DNA of 64,000 nucleotides, from assembly GCA_039970095.1 (NCBI GenBank), contig JBDVMP010000062.1, forward strand, positions 33,151 through 97,150, in the 5' to 3' direction. The first letter of the stretch is position 1. Each line of letters opens with the position of its first letter. This stretch comes from JAMZMI01 sp039970095. Lineage in GTDB: Bacteria; Bacteroidota; Bacteroidia; Cytophagales; Cyclobacteriaceae. The position numbers and the translations under genes were made by a program. This document shows positions 15,576-24,691 of this stretch, in pieces. The notes below the pieces were generated by a model, which saw only the letters and a list, made by a program, of their open reading frames with translations, was not told where the DNA came from and did no database searches.

Positions 15576-18500
15576 TTGAACGGCAAGTTAATCATAGGAA
15601 ATATACTTACAGTCCTGAGAAAAGTGATCTTGTGGACAATCCTCACGGTTTTACTTTCTTTGGTTGTGGCCATCATGCTGGCGCAAACGGCGTGGTTTCA
15701 AAACTCCGCTAAGGATAAGGTGCTGGCTTGGGTCAATGAAGCAACCGAGCAGCAAACGGATATTGATCACATTCAAATAAAGTGGTTTGATCATGTAGAA
15801 ATACACGGATTGAAGGTGCTAGACTACAAGGAGAACATACTGCTACAGGCGGAAATTCTTAGGGTTGATTATGATCTCCTGAATTTGATCAAGGGAAATA
15901 CGCTTAGTTTGGATCAAATCGAGCTAGGTCAAGGGGAATTTAATTTAGCTAAATATGATGACCCACGTAGTATTAATCTCATTGAATATGTTCAAAGCAT
16001 TAGAGGTGTGTTGCCACCAAAAAAGCCCATAGATAAACGCGCTGAAAGTGGAGTGATTTTACTTGATCACATCTATTTGAGTGATCTGAGTTTTTCGTTT
16101 AATAATGAATTGTCCGATAGCCTTGAGGCTTCTCGGTTTGATTTCGCTCATTTCAAGTTTGATATTCCGGAAGCGATAATGAGTGATTTTAGGATGCAGG
16201 CTGATACCATCACGCTCAATATCAATTCCTTCTTGGGGACAGACCAAAATTCCGGTTTTGATGTTAAATCTCTTGCTACCAATTTCGAGTTATCAAACAG
16301 GAGAATTGTTTTGGATGATTTGGATCTGAAATTGGCACAATCAAATATCCGTGAATATGCCCGATTTGATTTTACAGGACTGAATGATTTCTCTTATTTC
16401 GTCGATAGTGTTGCCATGGAGCTGAATTTGAGCGAAAGCTACATACATCCAGATGATCTCAGGTATTTCGCATCACTCGACTCTTCGCTAGTTCCTGTGT
16501 CCATTAGCGGGCATGTTAAAGGTATGGTTGGAGACTTGTCAGTGAAAAATTTGACACTTGAACTAACAGACAATACCTATTTAAAAGGCAGTGTGGATTT
16601 TCTCGGTTTGCCGAACATTGACGAAACTTTTATCATCTTGGATGTAAACTCTGGACGAGTACGGTCGAGCGATTTGGATCAGGTACTTAATCAGGTACCT
16701 GAAAGTATCCGAGAACTTGGTCAGGTTAGTTTTGATGGCCAATTTTCGGGGTTTCTTTCTGATTTTGTGGCAAAGGCCAATGTTTCCACCAGAAAAGGAC
16801 GGCTGGTGTCTGATTTGAATTTAAAACTCAAATCGGGATGGGAGAATGCCAGTTATTCGGGAAAACTAAAAATCACCAATTTCAATGCCGGTGCATTTCT
16901 CAATGAGCGCGAGCTGGTGCAGAAAGTGAATTTTGATGGTTTCATAAAAGGAAAAGGGTTGACCATAGAAAATGCAGATTTTTATACTGAAGCCAAACTC
17001 ACCAATACGGGTATATATGGCTACAACTACAAGGAAATCACCGCAAAAGGCAAGTTTGCATCCCGTTATTTCGATGGGTCGCTTACTGTCCGGGATCCAA
17101 ATGCAAGACTTAGCGCAACTGGGAGTTTGAATTTTGCACATACTCCTGAAAAACTCAATGTCAGGGCTGATATAGAGCGAATTGATTTTAAAAAACTGGG
17201 GTTGATCAGTAAGGAATTGACTCTACAGTCTAAAGTGAATTTCGATTTACTAGGGTTGAACATAGACAGCCTGACGTCTCAAGCTTCCATAAGGGATATG
17301 AGTGTGAATTACTTGGGACGAAAGCTCGACGTTGACTCAATCAGTTTTTCAACAGAAAATGATGGTTCAGGAAGGGTTATCAAGTTCGCTCTGCCGGATA
17401 TATCAGGTGAAGTTGAAGGTAACTTTTACTACACCCAACTTATTAGCGATGTACGTTTGATCTCAGATGAGATAAGTCGATATTTTGAACTCACTGAAGA
17501 GGCTGATAGCGTTGAGTTTGGAAAGAATCAGTTCTCCAGATATCAGTTAGATTTTGAGGTGAGGTACGGAGACTTATCTCCATACCTAAGCTTTTTTAAT
17601 CAGGATATTTATTTGTCAGAAAATGGTAAGGTAGAAGGAACATATTATCAGCGTAAAAATGCGATGCTTACAATTTATACCGATATCGATTCGGTTAACT
17701 ACATGGGGATGGGATTTAGAGGAAATAGTTTTGATGTTAATGTGATCAAGGATTTAGATTCTCTTGGGATTATGGCAGTTGCTAATTTGGCATCCGAAAG
17801 GCAGCACTGGGGACAAGTGCCATCTACGTCCAACCTTAACCTGGAAGCTGTTTGGCAAGACAATGAGTTGACAATCTATTCGAATGTTGGGCAGCCGGAA
17901 ACCAATTCTCATGCCTCGATAAATGCCGTATTGGACTTTTTTGAAGATGAACTGATTTTTAAATTCTTGCCCTCAAACGTTACAGTTTTAGGAGATAGGT
18001 GGTACTTCAATCCCGAGAACGAAATTGTCTTCAAGGGAAATACAATTCGCGTTAGTCAGCTTGATTTCAATCAGCAGAATCAGAAAATACTAATAAATGG
18101 AATATATGCAGACACTGCAGAAAGCAAACTTGAGGTTGAGTTCGATAGGTTTCATTTACAAAACCTAAATACGGTTATTCCAGTAAAAACGCAAGGCGTT
18201 CTTGATGGCAAGTTCAATCTGAAGAAGAATGTGGGTGATGATAATTTCTATTTCATAAGTGACATACAGGTGGATCAGCTTGTAGTAGATAATTACCTGG
18301 TGGGCAATATGAGTGGCTCGAGCGAGTGGGATGCAAATAAAAAAAGGGTGGGATTAGATATGGAAATTGTTAGGTCGGGGATCAATACCATTGATCTTGA
18401 AGGTTTTTTTTACCCGGAAGCCGATAAAGATGAGCTTGATATTGAAGTCACGTTTGAGCAAGCCAACTTGAAGTTATTTGCACCGATTTTTGAAGGTACA

Positions 18501-20090
18501 GTATCAGGACTTGAAGGATTGGCCAGCGGAAAAGTCAAAGTAACAGGAACAAGGTTGCTGCCAATGCTTGATGGAACAACAAATATCACAGATGGTCGAT
18601 TCACCTATGATTATTTGGGGGTAACATACCTTTTTGATGGGGCCGTCAACTTTAACAATGAAGCGATTAATTTTTCTGACATAAGCCTTAGAGACAGAGA
18701 TTATAATGTTGCATCATTAAATGGGAATTTGTTTCACTCCGGATTCAAGGATATCAGGCCTGATATTACACTATCGACAAACAAGTTTCTATTCTTAAAC
18801 ACTACCAGCAGGCCTGGGGAATTGTACTACGGAACAGCCTATGCCTCTGGCTCTGTTAAAATTGGAGGTACGACGAGTGACTTGCTAATCGATGCAGACG
18901 TGCGCTCAGAAAAAGGAACAAAAATCTACATACCTCTTGAGGACGGAAGCAATGTAGAACAAAAGGAGTATATCACATTTGTTGATTTTTCAGATACCAC
19001 AAGAGTTTTTGATCTTGATGAGGTGATTCAAAACTCCATCACTGGCGTTAAGTTGGATTTAGCTATGGAAGTCACATCAGATGCTTATGTTGAGTTGATA
19101 TTCGACCTTAGAGCTGGTGATATCATTCGCGGTTCGGCCAATGGCAACCTGAATCTGGTTCTAGATACCAGCGGAGAGTTTGAGATGTTTGGCGATGTAA
19201 GTATCACTGACGGTGCTTATAATTTTACCTCAAGCATTGGTGGCAAGACGCTCATTAGCAAAGAATTCAGCATTCAACCCGGCGGCACCATATCATGGTA
19301 CGGAGATCCTTATAAAGGAGTGTTGAACTTAAGGGCAATATACCGGCAATATGCAGATATATCGGGACTGAATCCAGAGAGTACTACCGAAACCAGTTCT
19401 TCCAATGATTCCGGTTCTTCCAGAGTACCTGTTTTGGTAGCCTTAATACTTCAAGGTGAAATGCTATCGCCGAATATAGATTTTGAAATTTCAATAGATG
19501 ACTCTCAAGGGGTTCCGGAAACAGACGCACTGGCTCAGTTGAAACAAATCAATGATGACGAACAGGAACTGAAGCGTCAGGTTTTCAGCCTTTTGATGCT
19601 GCGCAAATTTTCCCCTATAGGCAATTCTTTGAGCCTAAGTGGTGGTAGTGTTACCAGTATAAGTGAATTCCTAACCAACCAGTTGTCATACTATGCGAGT
19701 CAATTCAATGAAAACCTGGAAGTTGATTTAGATCTGGCGGATATGTCTTCTACAGAAGCGCTCAATACCTTGCAACTCAGATTGTCATATACCTTTTTGG
19801 ATGGAAGGTTGCGTGTGTCTGGGGGAGGAGGGTTTAATCAAACCTCAACAAATACTGATGATGGCAATACGTTTGTGGGAGACTGGACAGTTAGGTACTC
19901 TCTCACTTCCGACGGAAGGCTTAGGGCGCGAGCATTCCGTCAGTCAGATCAGGTAGCGGGTACATATCAGCAGGAAACGGGAGTCAGTATTCAGTTGGTC
20001 AAATCATTTGATGATTTGAGGAATCTTCTTCCTAAAGCGTTCGAAAAGGCCCAAAAGAGGCGTGAATCTGAAGGGGAGAAATTAGATTAA
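15576..20090 (+). CDS. tamB: Translocation and assembly module TamB-like protein (DUF490)
   Basis: A very long protein (1504 residues). One N-terminal membrane anchor (about 17-37) precedes an extended beta-rich repeat region of AsmA/TamB type and a C-terminal DUF490 domain (about 1050-1490). TamB bridges the inner and outer membranes and is linked to outer-membrane protein insertion and phospholipid transport. The start is a TTG; no ATG lies upstream of the membrane anchor in frame, and the next ATG would remove most of the anchor. GTG or later TTG starts are possible. It diverges from tsaD with a gap of about 20 bases. Confidence 0.9.
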   Translation: MNGKLIIGNILTVLRKVILWTILTVLLSLVVAIMLAQTAWFQNSAKDKVLAWVNEATEQQTDIDHIQIKWFDHVEIHGLKVLDYKENILLQAEILRVDYDLLNLIKGNTLSLDQIELGQGEFNLAKYDDPRSINLIEYVQSIRGVLPPKKPIDKRAESGVILLDHIYLSDLSFSFNNELSDSLEASRFDFAHFKFDIPEAIMSDFRMQADTITLNINSFLGTDQNSGFDVKSLATNFELSNRRIVLDDLDLKLAQSNIREYARFDFTGLNDFSYFVDSVAMELNLSESYIHPDDLRYFASLDSSLVPVSISGHVKGMVGDLSVKNLTLELTDNTYLKGSVDFLGLPNIDETFIILDVNSGRVRSSDLDQVLNQVPESIRELGQVSFDGQFSGFLSDFVAKANVSTRKGRLVSDLNLKLKSGWENASYSGKLKITNFNAGAFLNERELVQKVNFDGFIKGKGLTIENADFYTEAKLTNTGIYGYNYKEITAKGKFASRYFDGSLTVRDPNARLSATGSLNFAHTPEKLNVRADIERIDFKKLGLISKELTLQSKVNFDLLGLNIDSLTSQASIRDMSVNYLGRKLDVDSISFSTENDGSGRVIKFALPDISGEVEGNFYYTQLISDVRLISDEISRYFELTEEADSVEFGKNQFSRYQLDFEVRYGDLSPYLSFFNQDIYLSENGKVEGTYYQRKNAMLTIYTDIDSVNYMGMGFRGNSFDVNVIKDLDSLGIMAVANLASERQHWGQVPSTSNLNLEAVWQDNELTIYSNVGQPETNSHASINAVLDFFEDELIFKFLPSNVTVLGDRWYFNPENEIVFKGNTIRVSQLDFNQQNQKILINGIYADTAESKLEVEFDRFHLQNLNTVIPVKTQGVLDGKFNLKKNVGDDNFYFISDIQVDQLVVDNYLVGNMSGSSEWDANKKRVGLDMEIVRSGINTIDLEGFFYPEADKDELDIEVTFEQANLKLFAPIFEGTVSGLEGLASGKVKVTGTRLLPMLDGTTNITDGRFTYDYLGVTYLFDGAVNFNNEAINFSDISLRDRDYNVASLNGNLFHSGFKDIRPDITLSTNKFLFLNTTSRPGELYYGTAYASGSVKIGGTTSDLLIDADVRSEKGTKIYIPLEDGSNVEQKEYITFVDFSDTTRVFDLDEVIQNSITGVKLDLAMEVTSDAYVELIFDLRAGDIIRGSANGNLNLVLDTSGEFEMFGDVSITDGAYNFTSSIGGKTLISKEFSIQPGGTISWYGDPYKGVLNLRAIYRQYADISGLNPESTTETSSSNDSGSSRVPVLVALILQGEMLSPNIDFEISIDDSQGVPETDALAQLKQINDDEQELKRQVFSLLMLRKFSPIGNSLSLSGGSVTSISEFLTNQLSYYASQFNENLEVDLDLADMSSTEALNTLQLRLSYTFLDGRLRVSGGGGFNQTSTNTDDGNTFVGDWTVRYSLTSDGRLRARAFRQSDQVAGTYQQETGVSIQLVKSFDDLRNLLPKAFEKAQKRRESEGEKLD

Positions 20091-20141
20091 AAATTATACT
20101 TTTCTCAATAAACATTTACCTGATAGGGTGGTTAACCTTCC

Positions 20142-21437
20142 ATGCCAAAAGTAAATGTGTTCTGGTTTAGAAGAGACCTCAGGTTAGAAGATAACGCTGG
20201 TCTGTTTTATGCTCTAAGGGATTCGATACCAGTTCTTCCCATATTCATATTTGACAAAAACATCCTCGACGATCTGGATGATAAAAGTGACGCCAGAGTT
20301 ACTTTTATTCATGATCAAATATCACAACTTTGCCAGGATCTCAAAACTTATGGTGGAAGCATAAAAGTTTTTTATGATACACCCGAAAACGCCTTTGATC
20401 AACTAATCAAAGAATATGAGGTTCAAGGGGTCTATACCAACAGAGACTATGAACCGTACGCTGAGCAGCGTGACGCCAGTGTGGCTAAACTCTTGGAAAA
20501 GTGCAATGTCGGATTTTATACATTTAAAGACCATGTTGTTTTTGAGAGAGGCGAGATTCTAAATGATCAAGGTCAGCCGTACAAAGTATTTACTCCATAC
20601 AAGAAAAGGTGGCTTAGTAAGCTCACAACAGCTTCTGTGAAACCATGTGAGTCCCTTGAGGTGTTAAAAAATACGCTAGCACTTTCAAACGACTTACCTT
20701 CATTATCAGATATGGGTTTTCGAAGATCTGGTATTGATGTTCCTCCAAATGTTCTAAGAACCACTTTGGTGGAAAATTATGAGCAGCGGCGCGATTTTCC
20801 GGCTATCGATGGAACGAGTCGTGTAGGTGTTCATTTGCGATTTGGCACACTGAGTATTCGTGCAGCGGTTCGATTTGCTCAAAAACACTCCGAGGTTTGG
20901 TTGAATGAGTTGATTTGGAGAGAGTTCTATTCTATGATACTTGCTCATTTCCCCCATGTGGTGGATAGGGCGTTTAAACCTAAATATGACAATATACCCT
21001 GGATCAACGATGAGAACCAATTCCAAAAGTGGTGTGATGGAATGACGGGATATCCAATTGTAGATGCAGGCATGAGGGAGCTGAATGCCACAGGCTATAT
21101 GCATAACAGAGTGCGTATGGTTACAGCCAGTTTTTTGACAAAACATCTACTGATAGATTGGAGATGGGGGGAGGTATATTTTGCTTCCAAATTACTGGAT
21201 TATGATCTGGCCAGCAATAATGGAGGATGGCAGTGGGCAGCCGGAACCGGCACTGACGCTCAGCTATATTTTCGGGTTTTCAACCCATACAGCCAACAGG
21301 AAAAATTCGACCCTGATATGGCCTATATAAAGAAGTGGGTTCCGGAATTTGAAAGTTCAGATTACTCATCGCCGATTGTTGATCATAAAGTAGCTCGTGT
21401 GCGGGCTATAAATACCTATAAAGAGGCTGTCAGCTAA
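20142..21437 (+). CDS. phrB: Deoxyribodipyrimidine photolyase (class I CPD type)
   Basis: A 431-residue light-dependent DNA repair enzyme. The N-terminal antenna domain begins VFWFRRDLRLEDNAGL, and the C-terminal FAD-binding domain has MTGYPIVDAGMREL, TGYMHNRVRM, DWRWGE and the WQWAAGTGTDAQ region that holds electron-transfer Trp residues. Length is somewhat shorter than E. coli PhrB (472). It repairs cyclobutane dimers; a (6-4) or cryptochrome activity is less likely given these motifs. Confidence 0.95.
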   Translation: MPKVNVFWFRRDLRLEDNAGLFYALRDSIPVLPIFIFDKNILDDLDDKSDARVTFIHDQISQLCQDLKTYGGSIKVFYDTPENAFDQLIKEYEVQGVYTNRDYEPYAEQRDASVAKLLEKCNVGFYTFKDHVVFERGEILNDQGQPYKVFTPYKKRWLSKLTTASVKPCESLEVLKNTLALSNDLPSLSDMGFRRSGIDVPPNVLRTTLVENYEQRRDFPAIDGTSRVGVHLRFGTLSIRAAVRFAQKHSEVWLNELIWREFYSMILAHFPHVVDRAFKPKYDNIPWINDENQFQKWCDGMTGYPIVDAGMRELNATGYMHNRVRMVTASFLTKHLLIDWRWGEVYFASKLLDYDLASNNGGWQWAAGTGTDAQLYFRVFNPYSQQEKFDPDMAYIKKWVPEFESSDYSSPIVDHKVARVRAINTYKEAVS

Positions 21438-21473
21438 TTTTTTTTTAGTATTTTTCCTGAATAACTTTAAAAA

Positions 21474-21872
21474 ATGAACTTCTCACAATTCAGTCAAAAA
21501 CTAGCCCAGGATTTAGGTGCGCAGCATACAGAATATGATTCTAATCACTCTGTATTTATTGTCCCTTTGAAGGATGAAAGATTTCAAACGGTAATCGCGA
21601 AAATTATTGATCACCCAAAGTTCAATAAGCAGGTTGTGAAGATAAGCTCGAAGATTGCTTATACTTCAGAATCTATTGATTATCCTTCGGTATTGTCTGC
21701 CAGTACAGAATTCGTGCATACGCGATTTATCATAGAAGACGACATCTTAAAAGCAGAGGCCTCTTTCTTTTTCGAGAGCGCCGATGAGTCTATCATGAAA
21801 GAGATGGTGCTAGAGGTTGCGAGTACTGCAGATGACTGGGAATTCAAAATTACTGGTCGGGATAACTTTTAA
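21474..21872 (+). CDS. Small alpha/beta protein, possibly YbjN/secretion-chaperone-like (unknown)
   Basis: A 132-residue acidic protein with no signal peptide. The pattern (N-terminal helix SQFSQKLAQDL, alternating strands, C-terminal helix ending before FKITGRDNF) resembles the YbjN or type III chaperone fold, but no diagnostic motif is visible. It starts 36 bases after the photolyase stop and ends 17 bases before the RNase P RNA. Unknown function. Confidence 0.75.
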   Translation: MNFSQFSQKLAQDLGAQHTEYDSNHSVFIVPLKDERFQTVIAKIIDHPKFNKQVVKISSKIAYTSESIDYPSVLSASTEFVHTRFIIEDDILKAEASFFFESADESIMKEMVLEVASTADDWEFKITGRDNF

Positions 21873-21888
21873 ATTCATAATTTTACTT

Positions 21889-22241
21889 TGCAAGCCGCTC
21901 ATCGCCATGCTTAAGCGTGGAGGAAAGTCCGGGCAGCATAGAGTAGCGTACTTCTTAACGGGAAGCTTTTTCGCATGTCGGAAAAGAGAAAGTGCCACAG
22001 AAATATACCGCCCCATTTATTTGGGGTAAGGGTGAAAAGGTGGGGTAAGAGCCCACCGGTCAGGTAGTGATATTTGGCGTCCAGGTAAACCTTACGTGCT
22101 GAAAAACCAAATAGGTTCTGTATAGGGCTACTCGCTCGCATTGCAGAATGGGTAGGTTGATTGAGGCAATCAGTGATGAATGTCCCAGATAAATGATGAG
22201 ACTCACTGTGGTGAGAACAGAACCCGGCTTATCGGCTTGCA
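21889..22241 (+). ncRNA. rnpB: RNase P RNA (bacterial type A)
   Basis: The catalytic RNA that matures tRNA 5' ends. P1 is formed by TGCAAGCCG (21889-21897) with CGGCTTGCA (22233-22241). Universal core segments are present: GAGGAAAGTCCGGGC, the ACAGAAA region, GGTAAGAGCCCACCGG, AGATAAATGATGAG and ACAGAACCCGGCTTA. Length is about 353 bases. The 3' side runs directly into a T-run (22243-22246), which together with P1 may end the transcript. Open frames across this region are not protein genes. Confidence 0.95.
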
Positions 22242-22261
22242 TTTTTAACTTTACTTTTATC

Positions 22262-23419
22262 ATGGCGCACATTCTAATCGTAGATGACGAGAAGAGTATC
22301 AGAGATACTCTAAAGGAAATTTTGGAATACGAGAAGTATCAAATATCTGAAGCAGCTGACGGTCTGGCAGGCCTGGCTGTTTTAGAAAAAGAGAAAATAG
22401 ATGTAGTGCTCTGCGATATCCAAATGCCAAAAATGGATGGGATTGAACTGCTCGAAAAAGCTTTCGAGAGTGGTTTTGAGTCTCAATTTATCATGATTTC
22501 TGCTCATGGCACTATCGAGACAGCTGTGGACGCCACTAAAAAAGGGGCATTCGACTTTATCCAAAAGCCCCCAGATCTAAACAGGCTTCTCCTTACTGTA
22601 AGAAATGCCCTCGACAAAGGAAGCTTGCAAACTGAAACAAAAAGGTTGAAGAAAAAGGTCAGCAAAGCTTGGGATATAGTTGGGGAATCACCTGAAATTC
22701 AAGAGATCAAAGAAACTATAGAGAAAGTGGCGCCAACAGATGCTCGAGTTTTGATCAATGGTGAAAATGGTACTGGAAAGGAACTGGTTGCACGATGGCT
22801 TCACGAGAAGAGCAATCGCAGCAAGGCTGAGCTAGTGGAAGTAAACTGTGCTGCAATTCCTTCCGAGCTTATCGAGAGCGAGCTATTTGGTCATGAAAAA
22901 GGATCCTTCACTTCGGCTCATAAACAGCGGATAGGCAAGTTCGAACAAGCTAGCGGCGGCACACTTTTTCTCGATGAGATTGGCGACATGAGTCTTTCTG
23001 CTCAAGCAAAAGTGCTAAGAGCTCTCCAGGAGCATAAGATCACTCGAGTCGGAGGTGATAAGTCTATCAAAGTTGATGTGCGTGTGTTGGCAGCAACCAA
23101 CAAGGACCTGAAAAAAGAAATTGAGGAGGGAAACTTTAGAGAAGATCTGTATCACAGGCTTAGCGTTATGATCATTCAGGTTCCTGCTTTGCGCGATAGA
23201 GCCTCCGATATACCACTGTTAATCGATCATTTTTTAGATCAGATTTCAAATGAATACGGAACTGCAAAGAAGCAAGTTGATCCTTCGGCACTAGAAAAAC
23301 TGTCTCAATATAAGTGGACAGGTAATATTCGTGAGCTTAGGAACATTGTGGAGAGGCTAGTTATTATGTCTGAAAACACAATCTCTGCCAAGGATGTAGA
23401 TAAGTACGTGGAACTCTAA
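22262..23419 (+). CDS. NtrC-like sigma-54-dependent response regulator lacking a DNA-binding domain
   Basis: A 385-residue protein. The receiver domain (1-120) has acidic DDE near residue 8, phosphorylation site D52 (VLCDIQMP) and K102. The AAA+ domain has Walker A GENGTGKE (167-174), sigma-54 contact loop GSFTSA (214-219, a variant of GAFTGA), Walker B LFLDEIGD and sensor NIREL. It ends at VDKYVEL with no Fis-type helix-turn-helix, unlike NtrC (about 460 residues). The chosen start gives a canonical receiver; an earlier in-frame start lies inside rnpB. Only 21 bases separate it from rnpB. Confidence 0.93.
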   Translation: MAHILIVDDEKSIRDTLKEILEYEKYQISEAADGLAGLAVLEKEKIDVVLCDIQMPKMDGIELLEKAFESGFESQFIMISAHGTIETAVDATKKGAFDFIQKPPDLNRLLLTVRNALDKGSLQTETKRLKKKVSKAWDIVGESPEIQEIKETIEKVAPTDARVLINGENGTGKELVARWLHEKSNRSKAELVEVNCAAIPSELIESELFGHEKGSFTSAHKQRIGKFEQASGGTLFLDEIGDMSLSAQAKVLRALQEHKITRVGGDKSIKVDVRVLAATNKDLKKEIEEGNFREDLYHRLSVMIIQVPALRDRASDIPLLIDHFLDQISNEYGTAKKQVDPSALEKLSQYKWTGNIRELRNIVERLVIMSENTISAKDVDKYVEL

Positions 23420-23430
23420 ATAGTTCGAGA

Positions 23431-23556
23431 TTAAACTTTATCTGCTGACAACTCTGTGTTGTCCACATCAGTTTTAGCATAAGTAGGACATGTTTTCTGA
23501 GTGCAAGCAGAAAGTCCAACTATTGTAAGGGCGATAATGAATATTTTTAGTCTCAT
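23431..23556 (-). CDS. 41-residue lipoprotein (unknown)
   Basis: A short gene reading MRLKIFIIALTIVGLSAC with a textbook lipobox (LSAC, C18), followed by TQKTCPTYAKTDVDNTELS and a stop. The mature peptide is only 24 residues with a second Cys in TCPTYA. Small lipoproteins with a CPTY motif occur in Cytophagales as far as I recall, without known function. It is transcribed convergently with the NtrC-like gene and lies downstream of the LuxE-like gene's end only on the other side of a 108-base gap. Confidence 0.75.
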   Translation of the reverse strand: MRLKIFIIALTIVGLSACTQKTCPTYAKTDVDNTELSADKV

Positions 23557-23664
23557 GTGCGGTGCTTTTATGATGAAAGTCAATTTTTCATCTAATACCT
23601 TATTCAAAAATATGACTTGTTTTCAACCTAAACAAAAAAAACGCTGTTAAAAATCAATTTGTGG

Positions 23665-24642
23665 CTAGTTTACCAGCAGGTTACAGCCCCTGATATCAGA
23701 GTTGTCATAACGCCCCAAAACCATAAAATCCTCTTTTTCAGTGATTTTACCCAAATCACGGGTTTCTATAAAGGCACATGTATGAACATTTCCCAAATCG
23801 ATTATGTTCAAACCTCCAGTTTTCGGACTTTCGACATAGGTAAACGGGTCATTTATATCCCTTATTAGCGCCTGTGCCCAATTGGGGAAAGTAAAATTGG
23901 TGCCCTTTGAGTACCCCTGTGATGTTAATTCAGTCATTCCATATTCGGAGTGGATTTGTGTAGGAGCTAATTTTTGATTGAGGATTTGATGCAGGTCTTC
24001 TCTGGTAATCTCCTGTCTTCTGCCTTTCATTCCACCCGTTTCAATGATAAAAGTGTTTGGAAGTTGGGTTTCAAGTGTTTCTGCAAGGTCTAGCAGCGCA
24101 TAGGTGACCCCAAAAAGGCAAACAGTCCCATTTTGGGGATCTTTGAGTACAGACGCTATTTCATGCTCTTGATTAAGAAAGTAGCCACTTCCCGGGCGGG
24201 CGTGTTTTATGAAGTGATCTATCATGGCAATCAGCGACGAGTCTCCCTGCTCCAAATAGGAAGGTAGTAGGGCCACAATAGTCAGGTCATTCAATGGGCC
24301 AAACCGCTCTTCAAACGTGTATCTGGCCAAATCAAGATAGTGCTGGTTGTTTTTGATGAAATGTTTACTTCTGCTCTTTTGAGTGGTGCCGCTGCTCAGA
24401 TAGATTTTTTCCGGTTCCCAATTTCCGCAAACCACTTTCTGAGACTTGAATAATTCTATTGGAAGAAATGGTATGTCTGTCAACCGTTTAACATTTTTTG
24501 GTGTCCTTCCAAGATGATCGCAAAATTGCCTGTAGGTGGCGTTGGTGCTCCATTGAAAGTGAAAAAGCTCTAATGCTGCCTCTTGAAAATCCTCCTGACG
24601 AAGCGAAAATAGGCTCTTTATGAAATTTTCAGGGTCAATCAT
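23665..24642 (-). CDS. LuxE-like acyl-protein synthetase / acyltransferase
   Basis: A 325-residue protein of the LuxE (acyl-protein synthetase) branch of adenylate-forming enzymes. The ATP motif LSSGTTQKSRSKH lies near residues 81-93, and SEYGMTELTSQGY near 225-237 is the equivalent of the adenylation A5 region. LuxE activates fatty acids for reduction in bioluminescence, but no luxA/B/C/D genes are nearby, so here it more likely activates an acyl group for another pathway. It is monocistronic and diverges from the lipoprotein gene at 24692. Confidence 0.85.
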   Translation of the reverse strand: MIDPENFIKSLFSLRQEDFQEAALELFHFQWSTNATYRQFCDHLGRTPKNVKRLTDIPFLPIELFKSQKVVCGNWEPEKIYLSSGTTQKSRSKHFIKNNQHYLDLARYTFEERFGPLNDLTIVALLPSYLEQGDSSLIAMIDHFIKHARPGSGYFLNQEHEIASVLKDPQNGTVCLFGVTYALLDLAETLETQLPNTFIIETGGMKGRRQEITREDLHQILNQKLAPTQIHSEYGMTELTSQGYSKGTNFTFPNWAQALIRDINDPFTYVESPKTGGLNIIDLGNVHTCAFIETRDLGKITEKEDFMVLGRYDNSDIRGCNLLVN

Positions 24643-24691
24643 TGTTATACCTACAGGTAAGGGAAAGAAGTGATACTTTTGTATTAAGGAT

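Noticed and set aside
21817..22272. Open frames on both strands across the RNase P RNA
   Set aside because: The region folds as RNase P RNA with all core segments; the frames have no protein-like features.
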